This document shows, one piece after another, positions 8,792 to 17,293 of a stretch of 64,000 nucleotides of DNA. The notes beneath the pieces were generated by a model. It was not told the DNA's origin and did no database searches. It saw nothing but the letters and a program-made list of their open reading frames with translations. A program made the position numbers and the translations under genes. Source of the DNA: Ideonella margarita (lineage in GTDB: Bacteria; Pseudomonadota; Gammaproteobacteria; Burkholderiales; Burkholderiaceae_C); the NCBI RefSeq assembly GCF_038066635.1, contig NZ_JBBUTI010000001.1, positions 589,338-653,337 on the forward strand, written 5' to 3'. Every line of letters starts with the position of its first letter. The stretch's first letter is position 1.

Positions 8792-8808
8792 TTTTGCAGG
8801 AAGCAAAA
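8792..8808. promoter_or_regulatory. short inverted repeat in the yicC/kinase divergent gap
   Basis: TTTTGC-N5-GCAAAA sits in the middle of the 30-nt gap between the starts of yicC and the Ser/Thr kinase gene. It could be an operator or simply the overlapping control region of both genes. I see no convincing -35/-10 pair confined to the gap. Confidence 0.3.
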
Positions 8809-8816
8809 ACCCGATT

Positions 8817-9785
8817 ATGTCAAAGCCCAAACCAGCCCCGTTGCCCGCGGGCACCGTGGTCGGTGGTTACCAGATCATCAAGAAGCTGGCAGCCGGCGGA
8901 TTCGGCGTTGTTTACCTCGCTGAAGACGAAACCCGACACTTGGTTGCCCTGAAGGAATACCTCCCCGCTTCGCTCGCCGAACGCGCCCCGGGAGAGTTGA
9001 TTCCGCGGGTCAAGCCCGAGAAGCAGCCGCTGTACCGGCTCGGGCTGAAAAGTTTTTTCGAAGAAGGCCGCTCGCTGGCCCAGATCGCCCACCCGAGTGT
9101 GGTGTCGGTGCTGAATTTCTTCCGGGAAAATGAAACTGTTTACATGGTGATGAACTACCTGCAGGGCGACACGCTGCAGGACTTCATCGTCACGGCCCGC
9201 GATCTCAAGCGCGAAAAGGTCTTCCGCGAGTCCACCATCCGCAGCCTGTTCGACGAGATCCTGCGCGGCTTGCGCATCGTGCACCAGCACAAGATGCTGC
9301 ACCTCGACATCAAGCCGGCCAACATCTTCATCACGAATGAAAACAAGGCCGTGATGCTCGACTTCGGTGCGGCGCGCGAAGTGCTGTCCAAGGAAGGCAA
9401 CTTCATCCGGCCGATGTACACGCCGGGTTTTGCGGCCCCCGAGATGTACCGCCGCGACGGCTCGCTCGGGCCGTGGACCGACATCTACGCGATCGGCGCA
9501 TGCATCTACGCCTGCATGCAGGGCTATCCGCCCACGGACGCGCCGCAGCGCATCGACAAGGACCGCCTGCCGCTGTCGCTCTCGCGCATGCGCAACACCT
9601 ATTCCGACAACCTCATCGAGGTGACCGAGTGGTGCATGTCGCTGGATCCGCTGTCGCGTCCGCAGTCGGTGTTCGCCTTGCAGAAAGAGCTCTCGCGTGA
9701 AACCGAGCGCCGCTACACCTCCCTCAGCTTCACTGAACGCCTGAAGTTGCAGATCGAAAACCTGAAATCCGGGGCGCGCACCTGA
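8817..9785 (+). CDS. Hanks-type serine/threonine protein kinase
   Basis: 322-residue cytosolic eukaryotic-like Ser/Thr kinase. The glycine-rich loop AAGGFGVVYLAED is at residues 25-37, the ATP lysine is Lys46 (ALKEYL), the catalytic loop HLDIKPANIF has Asp164, DFGAAR has Asp182, and the activation segment ends TPGFAAPE. The catalytic loop has Leu in place of the usual Arg of HRD, so it is a non-RD kinase that may not need activation-loop phosphorylation. There is no transmembrane segment or extracellular sensor. The start is the ATG at 8817, because the frame upstream runs antisense through yicC and gmk. A PP2C phosphatase gene follows 34 nt later, presumably the antagonist. Substrates are unknown. 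Confidence 0.92.
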   Translation: MSKPKPAPLPAGTVVGGYQIIKKLAAGGFGVVYLAEDETRHLVALKEYLPASLAERAPGELIPRVKPEKQPLYRLGLKSFFEEGRSLAQIAHPSVVSVLNFFRENETVYMVMNYLQGDTLQDFIVTARDLKREKVFRESTIRSLFDEILRGLRIVHQHKMLHLDIKPANIFITNENKAVMLDFGAAREVLSKEGNFIRPMYTPGFAAPEMYRRDGSLGPWTDIYAIGACIYACMQGYPPTDAPQRIDKDRLPLSLSRMRNTYSDNLIEVTEWCMSLDPLSRPQSVFALQKELSRETERRYTSLSFTERLKLQIENLKSGART

Positions 9786-9819
9786 GCGCCGACCCGAAGC
9801 AGCAGCAGCGACGCACATC

Positions 9820-10731
9820 ATGAGGTTCTCTGTCTACCAAGTCAGCCGCAAGGGCGGCCGCGAAAAGAACGAAGACCGCATGGGCTATTGCTACACGCGG
9901 GATTCGGGCCTGTTTGCCCTGGCCGACGGCATGGGTGGCCACCCTGAGGGCGAAGTGGCCGCGCAGCTCGCGCTGCAGTGCCTGGCCGCGGCCTTCCAGC
10001 GTGAAGCCAAGCCGGCGCTGAAGAGCCCGCAGCGCTTCTTGCAGGACGCCATCCTGGCCGGCCACCATCAGCTGCTGCGCTACGCCACGGAAAAATCGCT
10101 GGTCGATACGCCGCGCACCACCATCGTGGCTTGCGTCATCCAGGGCCGCACGGCCTACTGGGCGCATTGCGGCGATTCCCGCCTGTACCTCGTGCGCGGT
10201 GGCAAGCTGGTTGCCCGCACCCGCGACCACTCGTACACCGAACTCCAGGAAACCCTGGCGCACGTGGTGCCCATCGACGCGCGCTTCAACCGCTCGGTGC
10301 TGTTCACCTGCCTAGGCAGCCCCGGAAAGCCGGTGGTCGATGCCGCTGGTCCGATCGCGCTGCAATCGGGCGACCGCATCGTGGTGTGCTCGGACGGTTT
10401 GTGGAGCACGGTGTCGGACGACGAAATCATCGAGATGCTGGCCGTGCGCCCGATCTCGGACGCCGTGCCCGAGCTGGTTGAGCAGGCCCTGCGCAACGGC
10501 GGCAGCCACGGTGACAACGTCACGGTGCTGGCGGTGGAATGGGAAGCCGCTGAAGACCGCGACAGCACCACGGGCATCTCCACCCGCACGCTGGGTGAGG
10601 ACGTGTTTGCGTCCACCATCCAGGCCAGTCTGGCGGACGGCATGCCCGGCGACCTGGACGAAGCCGAGATCGAGCGATCGATCCGCGAAATCAACGAGGC
10701 GATCCAGCGCTCGTCCAAGAAGCGGCCCTGA
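9820..10731 (+). CDS. PP2C family protein serine/threonine phosphatase
   Basis: 303-residue metal-dependent PP2C (PPM) phosphatase. Metal-binding motifs are intact: NEDRMG (Asp19), ADGMGGHPEGEVA (Asp36), HCGDSRLYL, SDGLWSTVSDDE and GDNVTVL. After the catalytic domain (to about residue 245) is an acidic Ser/Thr-rich tail ending REINEAIQRSSKKRP, which could be a regulatory or docking segment. It forms a pair with the kinase gene 34 nt upstream and most likely reverses its phosphorylation. rph follows after a 208-nt gap in which I find no convincing gene or terminator. Confidence 0.92.
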   Translation: MRFSVYQVSRKGGREKNEDRMGYCYTRDSGLFALADGMGGHPEGEVAAQLALQCLAAAFQREAKPALKSPQRFLQDAILAGHHQLLRYATEKSLVDTPRTTIVACVIQGRTAYWAHCGDSRLYLVRGGKLVARTRDHSYTELQETLAHVVPIDARFNRSVLFTCLGSPGKPVVDAAGPIALQSGDRIVVCSDGLWSTVSDDEIIEMLAVRPISDAVPELVEQALRNGGSHGDNVTVLAVEWEAAEDRDSTTGISTRTLGEDVFASTIQASLADGMPGDLDEAEIERSIREINEAIQRSSKKRP

Positions 10732-10939
10732 ACCTGAGGGCGCAGTGGGCGGTGCGGCGGCTTCGTCGTCCGGCGCTGCGGCCTTGCCGCGTACCGCACA
10801 GCCTGCCCGGGCACCGGTCGCCGAACCGCGCTTCAAGCGCAGCCATCTGTTTTGCCCGCCGGGCATCACCACGCGCCCATCTGCCAGCGCCGTGCACCCG
10901 GTCCATCAACTTTCAACGCCTTTTCCAAGAAACACCACC

Positions 10940-11680
10940 ATGACGACTTTTGAACGCTCCAGCGGCCGCGCCGCCAATGCCCTGCGCCCTGTGCGCATCA
11001 CCCGCGGCTACACGCGCCATGCTGAAGGCTCGGTCCTGATCGAGTTTGGCGAAACCCGCGTGCTGTGCACCGCCTCCGTGGAAGAGCGCGTGCCGCCGCA
11101 CAAGAAGGGCAGCGGCGAAGGCTGGGTGACGGCCGAGTACGGCATGCTGCCGCGCGCCACCCACACCCGCAGCGGCCGTGAAGCCGCCAAGGGCAAGCAG
11201 ACCGGCCGCACCCAGGAAATCCAGCGCCTGATCGGCCGCTCGCTGCGCGCGGTGTTTGACTTGGCTGCACTCGGCGAGCGCACCATCACCCTCGACTGCG
11301 ACGTGCTGCAAGCTGACGGCGGCACCCGCACGGCGGCCATCACCGGCGCCTTCGTGGCGGCCCAGGACGCCGTCAACGTGCTGCTGTCGAAGAGCCTGCT
11401 GGCGGCCTCGCCGATTCGCGAGCATGTGGCTGCGGTGTCGGTGGGCATCGTCAACGGCACGCCGCTGCTGGACCTTGAATACATCGAAGACTCGGCTTGC
11501 GACACCGACATGAACGTCGTGATGACCGGCGCGGGTGGTTTCATCGAAATCCAGGGCACGGCCGAAGGCGCGACCTTCAGCCGCGAAGAGATGAACCAGC
11601 TGCTGCAACTGGCCACCGACGGCATCACCGATCTGGTGGCGCTGCAGAAGGCGGCGCTGTCGGCACCGCTGCCGGCCTGA
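10940..11680 (+). CDS. rph: ribonuclease PH
   Basis: 246-residue phosphorolytic 3'-5' exoribonuclease that trims tRNA 3' ends in a hexameric ring. Conserved segments are clear: MTTFERSSGRAANALRPV at the start, RTQEIQRLIGRSLRA (phosphate binding), and DCDVLQADGGTRTAAI. The open frame runs back to 10340, but only the ATG at 10940 gives the family N-terminus. It begins the rph-rdgB-hemW run (25-nt and 19-nt gaps). Confidence 0.96.
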   Translation: MTTFERSSGRAANALRPVRITRGYTRHAEGSVLIEFGETRVLCTASVEERVPPHKKGSGEGWVTAEYGMLPRATHTRSGREAAKGKQTGRTQEIQRLIGRSLRAVFDLAALGERTITLDCDVLQADGGTRTAAITGAFVAAQDAVNVLLSKSLLAASPIREHVAAVSVGIVNGTPLLDLEYIEDSACDTDMNVVMTGAGGFIEIQGTAEGATFSREEMNQLLQLATDGITDLVALQKAALSAPLPA

Positions 11681-11705
11681 GTACCCACGCTGCTGGAGAC
11701 AAGTG

Positions 11706-12338
11706 ATGAAGCTGGTGCTGGCGTCGAACAACGCGAAGAAGCTGAAGGAGCTGACGGCCTTGTTGTCGCCCCTTCACATCGAGCTGGTCAACCAGGGCGC
11801 GCTGGGCGTGGGTGAAGCGGAAGAGCCGCACATCACCTTCGTCGAGAACGCCCTGGCCAAGGCCCGGCACGCGGCGCAAGCCACCGGCCTGCCGGCCTTG
11901 TCTGATGACTCCGGCCTGTGCGTGTCAGCGCTGGGTGGCCGCCCGGGTGTGCAGAGTGCGGTGTACGCGCCTTACGCACCCGCCGCTGGCGCTGAGCGTG
12001 AAGCTGCACGCCAGGGCCAGGACGCTGCCAACAACGCCTTGCTGCTGGCGCGCCTGGGCGGCGCGATGGATCGCCGCGCCTGCTTTGTCAGCGCCCTGGT
12101 GGCCGTGCGCTCAGCCGATGACCCGGAACCCTTGATCGCCTTCGGTCGCTGGCACGGCGAGATCCTGACCGCACCGGACGGTGAGGGCGGTTTTGGCTAT
12201 GACCCGCTGATGTTCATTCCCGCGCTGCAGAGCAGCGTGGCCCGTCTGTCGCCGGACGTGAAGAACGCACACAGCCACCGTGCGCTGGCCGCCGCGCAAC
12301 TGCTGCAGTTGATGCGCAGCGCCTGGCACCTGGGTTGA
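11706..12338 (+). CDS. rdgB: XTP/dITP diphosphatase (non-canonical purine NTP pyrophosphatase)
   Basis: 210-residue Ham1/RdgB family enzyme that hydrolyses XTP, ITP and dITP to monophosphates, cleaning the nucleotide pool. The N-terminal substrate motif LASNNAKKLKEL, the ALSDDSGLCVSALGG metal site, and FGYDPLMFIP are all present. A GTG lies just 3 nt upstream; the ATG at 11706 gives the family start MKLVLASNN. It sits between rph and hemW in one apparent operon. Confidence 0.95.
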   Translation: MKLVLASNNAKKLKELTALLSPLHIELVNQGALGVGEAEEPHITFVENALAKARHAAQATGLPALSDDSGLCVSALGGRPGVQSAVYAPYAPAAGAEREAARQGQDAANNALLLARLGGAMDRRACFVSALVAVRSADDPEPLIAFGRWHGEILTAPDGEGGFGYDPLMFIPALQSSVARLSPDVKNAHSHRALAAAQLLQLMRSAWHLG

Positions 12339-12357
12339 GAGCCGCGGACACCTGCCG

Positions 12358-13617
12358 ATGACGATGTCGCTGACCGACCGATACCTTCGCCCGGGCACCT
12401 TGCAACTGGGTGCGCCGCCACCGTTGTCGGTGTATGTGCACCTGCCCTGGTGCCTGAAGAAGTGCCCTTACTGCGACTTCAACTCGCACGAGTGGCGGCA
12501 GCCTGAAGCCGCCGACGCGCCGGCCCCTGGCCGCCTGCCGCCGCTGGTGGCCGAAGGTGCGGGCGCGATGCCCGAGCAGCGCTACCTGGACGCCCTCCGC
12601 GCCGACCTCGAAGCCAGCCTGCCCATGGTCTGGGGCCGCAGCGTGCATTCGGTGTTCATCGGTGGTGGCACGCCCAGCCTGTTTTCCCCCGAGTCGATCG
12701 GCCGGCTCATCAGCGATCTGCGTCAGTTGCTGCCGATGCAGCCGGGCTGCGAGATCACGATGGAGGCCAACCCCGGTACCTTCGAGAAAGACCGCTTCCG
12801 CGCCTACCGGGCTGCGGGCGTGACGCGCCTGTCCATCGGCGTGCAAAGCTTTGACGATGCCAAGCTGCAGGCACTGGGCCGCGTGCATGACCGCGAGCAG
12901 GCGCTGGCCGCCGTGCAGGAAGCCGCCGCCAGCTTCGACACCTTCAACCTCGATCTGATGTACGCCCTGCCGGGGCAGACCATCGACGAGCTGGCGCAAG
13001 ACCTGCGCACCGCGCTGTCGTTTTCGCCGCCGCACCTGTCGCTCTATCACCTGACGATCGAGCCCAACACCGCGTTCGCGAACAACCCGCCTGAAGTGCC
13101 TGATGACGACACCGGCTCCGACATGCTCGATCTGGTGGCCGACATGACCGGGCAGGCCGGCTTGCAGCGCTACGAGGTGTCGGCCTATGCGCGGCCCGGG
13201 CACCGCTGCGCCCACAACCTGAACTACTGGCAGTTTGGCGATTACCTCGGCATTGGCGCCGGGGCACACGGCAAGCTGAGCTTCCCGCACCGGGTGGTGC
13301 GGCAGGTGCGCTGGCGCGAGCCGGCGGCCTACATGCGTGAGGCGCTGGCGGGCAAGGCCGTGTCGAACGAGCACGAGGTGACGCGCAAGGCGCTGCCCTT
13401 CGAGTTCATGCTCAACACGCTGCGGCTGCGCGACGGCATTGAAGCCGCGCTGTTTGCCGAGCGCACCGGCTTGCCGCCGTCAGCCGTGGCCCAGGGCCTG
13501 CAAGAGGCGCAGGACAAGGGCCTGCTGAAGATCGTGGAAGCGCCGATGGGCCGCGTCTGGCGGCCCACGGCGCGAGGCTTTGATTTCCTGAGCAATCTGC
13601 AGGAAATCTTCCTCTGA
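12358..13617 (+). CDS. hemW: radical SAM heme chaperone HemW
   Basis: 419-residue radical SAM protein of the HemN-like HemW family, a heme-binding chaperone that inserts heme into respiratory enzymes. The cluster motif is Cys32-x3-Cys36-x2-Cys39 (PWCLKKCPYCDF). GGGTPSLF, EANPG, TRLSIGVQSF and YEVSAYAR follow the family pattern. The NYWQFGDYLGIGAGAHGK block and the C-terminal domain are those of HemW rather than an oxygen-independent coproporphyrinogen oxidase. There is an Ala/Pro-rich insertion at about residues 46-65. The gene ends 3 nt before the convergent cheB stop, with no room for a separate terminator. Confidence 0.93.
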   Translation: MTMSLTDRYLRPGTLQLGAPPPLSVYVHLPWCLKKCPYCDFNSHEWRQPEAADAPAPGRLPPLVAEGAGAMPEQRYLDALRADLEASLPMVWGRSVHSVFIGGGTPSLFSPESIGRLISDLRQLLPMQPGCEITMEANPGTFEKDRFRAYRAAGVTRLSIGVQSFDDAKLQALGRVHDREQALAAVQEAAASFDTFNLDLMYALPGQTIDELAQDLRTALSFSPPHLSLYHLTIEPNTAFANNPPEVPDDDTGSDMLDLVADMTGQAGLQRYEVSAYARPGHRCAHNLNYWQFGDYLGIGAGAHGKLSFPHRVVRQVRWREPAAYMREALAGKAVSNEHEVTRKALPFEFMLNTLRLRDGIEAALFAERTGLPPSAVAQGLQEAQDKGLLKIVEAPMGRVWRPTARGFDFLSNLQEIFL

Positions 13618-13620
13618 AGA

Positions 13621-14709
13621 TCAGACGCGGTTGAGCGAGGCGCCGTGGGTCTGGCGCAGCTTGTCCATCAGGTGCGGCGCGATCTGCCCGAGCGGCAGCA
13701 CTTCATTGGCCGCGCCATGGTTGATGGCCTCGCGCGGCATGCCGAATACCACGCAGCTGGCCTCGTCCTGGCAGTAGTTGTAGCTGCCGGCGTCGCGCAT
13801 GATCTTCATGGCTTTCGCCCCATCGGCGCCCATGCCGGTGAGCATGATGCCGAAGGCATTCGGGCCGGCCACACGCGCCGCTGATTCGAACAGCACTTCC
13901 ACCGACGGCTTGTGGCGGTTCACCGGTTCGCCGTCACGCACACGGGCTATGTAGTTGGCGCCCGAACGCTCGACGCTCAGGTGCAGGCCACCCGGTGCGA
14001 TGTAGGCATGGCCGGGCAGGATGCGCTCACCGTCGGTGGCTTCCTTCACCCGGATCTTGCACAGGCCGTCCAGGCGGGCGGCATAGCTGCGCGTGAAGCC
14101 CGGCGGCATGTGCTGGGTGATGACCACGGCCGGCGCGTCCGGCGGCAGGTTGATCAGCACTTCCTTGGTGGCTTCGGTGCCGCCCGTGGAGGCGCCGATG
14201 AAGATGATCTTCTCGGTCGACAGTCGGCCCGCACTGGCCAGCATCGGCCGCGGCGCCACCGGCGCGGCACCGGGCGCTGCCGGGGCGGGCGCCTGCGTGC
14301 GCTTGATGTGGGCCTTCGATGCGATGCGCACCTTGTCGGTGATTTCTTCGGCCAGCTGTTTCAGGCCGTCCGCCACGCCGATCTTGGGCTTGGCGACAAA
14401 GTCCACCGCACCCAGCTCCAGCGCCTTCAGCGTGACTTCGGCACCGCGCTCGGTCAGCGTGGACACCATCACCACCGGCATCGGGCGCAGGCGCATCAGC
14501 TTGGCCAGGAAGTCCAGGCCGTCCATGCGCGGCATCTCCACGTCCAGCGTGATGACGTCCGGGTTCAGGTTGCGGATCATCTCGCGCGCAGCGTAGGGGT
14601 CTGCCGCCGAGCCGATGCATTCCATGTCGGTTTGTCGGTTGATGATTTCGGCCAGCAGGCTGCGCACCAGGGCCGAATCGTCGACCACGACCACACGGGT
14701 CTTGGGCAT
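13621..14709 (-). CDS. cheB: chemotaxis response regulator protein-glutamate methylesterase CheB
   Basis: 362-residue CheB, which demethylates and deamidates chemoreceptors when phosphorylated by CheA. The receiver domain has the acidic pair VVDDSA and phospho-acceptor Asp56 (TLDVEMPRMDG). An Ala/Pro linker (about 138-158) leads to the methylesterase domain with the triad Ser174 (GASTGG), His200 (TQHMPPGF) and Asp296 (TGMGADGAKAM). It is the third gene of cheR-cheD-cheB, 26 nt after cheD. No CheA, CheW or receptor gene is in the window. Confidence 0.96.
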   Translation of the reverse strand: MPKTRVVVVDDSALVRSLLAEIINRQTDMECIGSAADPYAAREMIRNLNPDVITLDVEMPRMDGLDFLAKLMRLRPMPVVMVSTLTERGAEVTLKALELGAVDFVAKPKIGVADGLKQLAEEITDKVRIASKAHIKRTQAPAPAAPGAAPVAPRPMLASAGRLSTEKIIFIGASTGGTEATKEVLINLPPDAPAVVITQHMPPGFTRSYAARLDGLCKIRVKEATDGERILPGHAYIAPGGLHLSVERSGANYIARVRDGEPVNRHKPSVEVLFESAARVAGPNAFGIMLTGMGADGAKAMKIMRDAGSYNYCQDEASCVVFGMPREAINHGAANEVLPLGQIAPHLMDKLRQTHGASLNRV

Positions 14710-14735
14710 AAACGTCTCCTCGATTGTCTTGTGCG

Positions 14736-15434
14736 TCAGAACAGGTCCACCGAACCACCACCGGTCGAAGCCGGTGCAGCGCGTTGGGCTGCCACGCGGT
14801 CTTGTGCCACCAGGGCCTCGGCATTGGTCGGCGCCAAGCGCTTCACCATGGCCTTGCCGCTGAAGGGCAGGAAACAGACCTTGCGCGGGTAGATGTCCAG
14901 CACATCCTTGGAGACGATGGGAATGCGTTCCGTGGCCAGGAAGTCGGTGACGAACTTGGTGTTGCGTTCGCCGACGTTGATGGTGTTCATGCCGCTGATG
15001 ACGGCGCCACCGCCGAAGATCTTGGCCTCCATCGTCAGACGCGAGGCGCCGCGCTTCATCATTTCGTTGATCAGCAATTCCATCGCATACGTGCCGTAGC
15101 GGCCGGATTCACCGGTGCCCTCGGGCAGCATGAAGTGGTTCATGCCTCCGACCTTGGCCTGGCGGTCCCACAGGCAGGCGGCGATGCACGAGCCCAGCGT
15201 GGTCATCACCAGCAGGTCTTCGTTGTCAACGAAGTACTCGCCCGGCAGGATCTTCACGGCTTCGTTCTTGAAGTGCGCGTCGTAGAAGAAGAACGACGCT
15301 TCGCCCGGCTTGCGGGGCTGGGCCTTCAATTTGTCGAGGCGGGCTGTCCGGTTGCCGGTGCCTGCCGCCAGGAGTCCGGGCGGGGGCAGGTTGCCGCGGG
15401 CGCCGGGGATCGGGGTCGAAGAGAGTGTGGCCAT
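14736..15434 (-). CDS. cheD: chemoreceptor glutamine deamidase CheD
   Basis: 232-residue CheD, which deamidates specific glutamines on methyl-accepting chemotaxis proteins. The catalytic Cys is Cys83 (TLGSCIAACLWD) and the His is His100 (MNHFMLPEG). The N-terminal ~45 residues are a Pro/Gly-rich extension not needed for catalysis, so a later start is possible but none is obviously better. It sits between cheR and cheB in the same transcription unit. Confidence 0.95.
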   Translation of the reverse strand: MATLSSTPIPGARGNLPPPGLLAAGTGNRTARLDKLKAQPRKPGEASFFFYDAHFKNEAVKILPGEYFVDNEDLLVMTTLGSCIAACLWDRQAKVGGMNHFMLPEGTGESGRYGTYAMELLINEMMKRGASRLTMEAKIFGGGAVISGMNTINVGERNTKFVTDFLATERIPIVSKDVLDIYPRKVCFLPFSGKAMVKRLAPTNAEALVAQDRVAAQRAAPASTGGGSVDLF

Positions 15435-15505
15435 GAGCGGGTGTCCGTCAGTCGCAAACAGGAATGAGGTCGGTGTCGGTCAGGGGGGCGGTTGGGCAGA
15501 AGGCC

Positions 15506-16378
15506 TCAGACACGCTGGTAGATCGTCTTGCCGCGCAGGTGGAACAAATCGCGCGAATCGGTGAAGTTCTCGGAGTGACCGACAAACAGCAGGCTGCCGG
15601 GCTTCATCACGCCGTGAATGCGCTCCAGCACCTTGCGCTGGGTGTCGTGATCGAAATAGATCATCACGTTGCGGCAGAACACCATGTCGAAGGGCTCGCC
15701 CATCGACCAATGCGGCGTCATCAGGTTGAACGGCTTGAAGTCGACCATCTGGCCCAGTTCGGGCTTGACGCGGATGCTGCCCGAGTTCGGGCCGGTGCCG
15801 CGCAGGAAGTGCCGGCGCAGCCGCTCCGGCGACAGCCCGCGAGCGTCAGCCGAATACACGCCGCGCCGCGCCGTGGCCAGCACCTTGGTGTCGATGTCGC
15901 TGGCCATCAGCTTGGCGCCTGAGCGCTCCCCGAGCACCTCGGCCAGCACCATCACGATCGAATAGGGCTCTTCACCGGTCGAGGCGGCGTTGCACCAGAT
16001 GCGGGGCGATTTGCTCATTCCCGGCGCCTTCAGGGCTTCGGCCAGAGCGTGGAAGTGGTGATCCTCGCGGAAGAAGGATGTGAGGTTGGTGGTCAGGCAG
16101 TTGATGAACTCCTGCCACTCCTGGTCGCCGTCGGCGCCGGAGGCGCGCTCCAGCCAGGCCAGGTAGTCCTTGAAGCTGCGGTGTCCGGTTTCCCGCAGGC
16201 GGCGCGACAGGCGGCTGTACACCATGGCGCGCTTGCCCTCGTGCAGGCTGATGCCCGCACGCTGGTAGATCAATTGGCGCACGCGCTCAAAGTCTGCCGA
16301 AGCGAACGTGAATTCGTGGTCGATGGTCTCCGCATCGGCGGAGGCGCCGCGCGAGGAGGGGTCGAGAAGTTGATTCAT
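15506..16378 (-). CDS. cheR: chemotaxis protein-glutamate O-methyltransferase CheR
   Basis: 290-residue SAM-dependent methyltransferase acting on receptor glutamates. The N-terminal helical domain (about 25-90) includes YQRAGISLHEGKRAMVYSRL, and the SAM motif is present as NAASTGEEPYSIVMVL. Downstream FDMVFCRNVMIYFD and VGHSENF are standard CheR blocks. The Met at 16378 is preferred over an in-frame Met 16 codons upstream because it matches family N-termini. It is the first gene of cheR-cheD-cheB; the 189-nt gap to the divergent GGDEF gene should hold the promoter. Confidence 0.95.
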   Translation of the reverse strand: MNQLLDPSSRGASADAETIDHEFTFASADFERVRQLIYQRAGISLHEGKRAMVYSRLSRRLRETGHRSFKDYLAWLERASGADGDQEWQEFINCLTTNLTSFFREDHHFHALAEALKAPGMSKSPRIWCNAASTGEEPYSIVMVLAEVLGERSGAKLMASDIDTKVLATARRGVYSADARGLSPERLRRHFLRGTGPNSGSIRVKPELGQMVDFKPFNLMTPHWSMGEPFDMVFCRNVMIYFDHDTQRKVLERIHGVMKPGSLLFVGHSENFTDSRDLFHLRGKTIYQRV

Positions 16379-16567
16379 CGTTGAGTTTTTCGTGGCGGCA
16401 ACGGGCACAGACAGCGGAAAGCGCATTCAGCGCCGTTGGTCCGCCATCTTCCTTTTCGGCCGTATTGATCACGACTGAAGTTGAGGGGCGTAACCTGGCC
16501 TTTTCCTGCCTATGGGTGGCGGGGGTGCACTGCTAGACTGCGTCGACACCCAAAAAAGTCGCAAAAC

Positions 16568-17293
16568 GTGCCTCGTTCACTTGACATCCGCCCATCAGAT
16601 CCAGCTTCGTTGAAGCTGGATCAGGCGTTGCAATTGCTGGTGCAATCCGGGCACAAACCGCCGCCGGGTGCGCCCGGCAGCGTGGCGTGGCTGCAGGGGC
16701 TGATCGATGCCCTGTGCGACCTCTCCAGCCGTGACGCCCTGACTGGCCTGGCGAACCGCCGCAGCTTCGAGGCCGCGCTGGCCCGGGAAATCGACCGTGT
16801 TGCGCGCTCCGGCGAGCCGGCGCTGCTGCTGATCCTCGACATCGACCACTTCAAGCGAGTGAACGACACCTACGGCCACGTCGTGGGTGACCAGGTCATC
16901 CGGATCGTTGCCGAGGGCCTGGCCGACTGCGTGCGTCCGATGGACTTGCCGGCCCGCGTCGGCGGTGAAGAATTTGCCGTGATCCTGCCGAATTGCCCGC
17001 CGGCGTTCGGGCAGACCGTGGCCGAGCGCATCCGCGCCAAGATTGAATCAAAGATTATTTCGCTGACGCCTACCCAGCATCTGGGTGTGACGGTCAGCGT
17101 GGGCGGTGCCTTTGCGCCGCAATGGGTTCGCTCCTCACCCAGCTTGTGGTGTGAGCGGGCCGACCTGCAGCTCTATCGCGCCAAATCCGAAGGCCGCAAC
17201 CGCACTTGCCTGGAGCCCACGCCCGTCTCGTTGGTCAGCGCCGAAGAAAAGGGGCTGTTGTTTGGCAACACCCTGTCCGGGGACTCCGAATGA
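16568..17293 (+). CDS. GGDEF-domain diguanylate cyclase
   Basis: 241-residue protein with a short helical N-terminus (about 10-50) and one GGDEF domain (about 52-215), which would make cyclic di-GMP from two GTP. The active loop is GGEEF (132-136), a catalytically competent variant. The product-inhibition I-site RxxD is intact as R123-P-M-D126. There is no membrane segment or recognisable sensor, so activation may depend on dimerisation or a partner. The GTG at 16568 is chosen because upstream residues look non-coding. It overlaps the next gene by the 4-nt ATGA, implying translational coupling to the FlhG/MinD-like ATPase. Confidence 0.88.
   Translation: MPRSLDIRPSDPASLKLDQALQLLVQSGHKPPPGAPGSVAWLQGLIDALCDLSSRDALTGLANRRSFEAALAREIDRVARSGEPALLLILDIDHFKRVNDTYGHVVGDQVIRIVAEGLADCVRPMDLPARVGGEEFAVILPNCPPAFGQTVAERIRAKIESKIISLTPTQHLGVTVSVGGAFAPQWVRSSPSLWCERADLQLYRAKSEGRNRTCLEPTPVSLVSAEEKGLLFGNTLSGDSE

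Noticed and set aside
7263..8816. 518-codon in-frame upstream extension of the Ser/Thr kinase
   Set aside because: It is antisense to gmk and yicC. The kinase domain begins right after the ATG at 8817.
10732..10939. Possible small gene between the PP2C phosphatase and rph genes
   Set aside because: Open frames exist in the 208-nt gap but none has a start with ribosome-binding site or any similarity. No terminator or clear promoter was seen either.
16379..16567. Flagellar (sigma28-type) promoter between cheR and the GGDEF gene
   Set aside because: I looked for the TAAA...GCCGATAA pattern on both strands and found no acceptable match; only a weak TAGACT -10-like hexamer at 16534 was seen.
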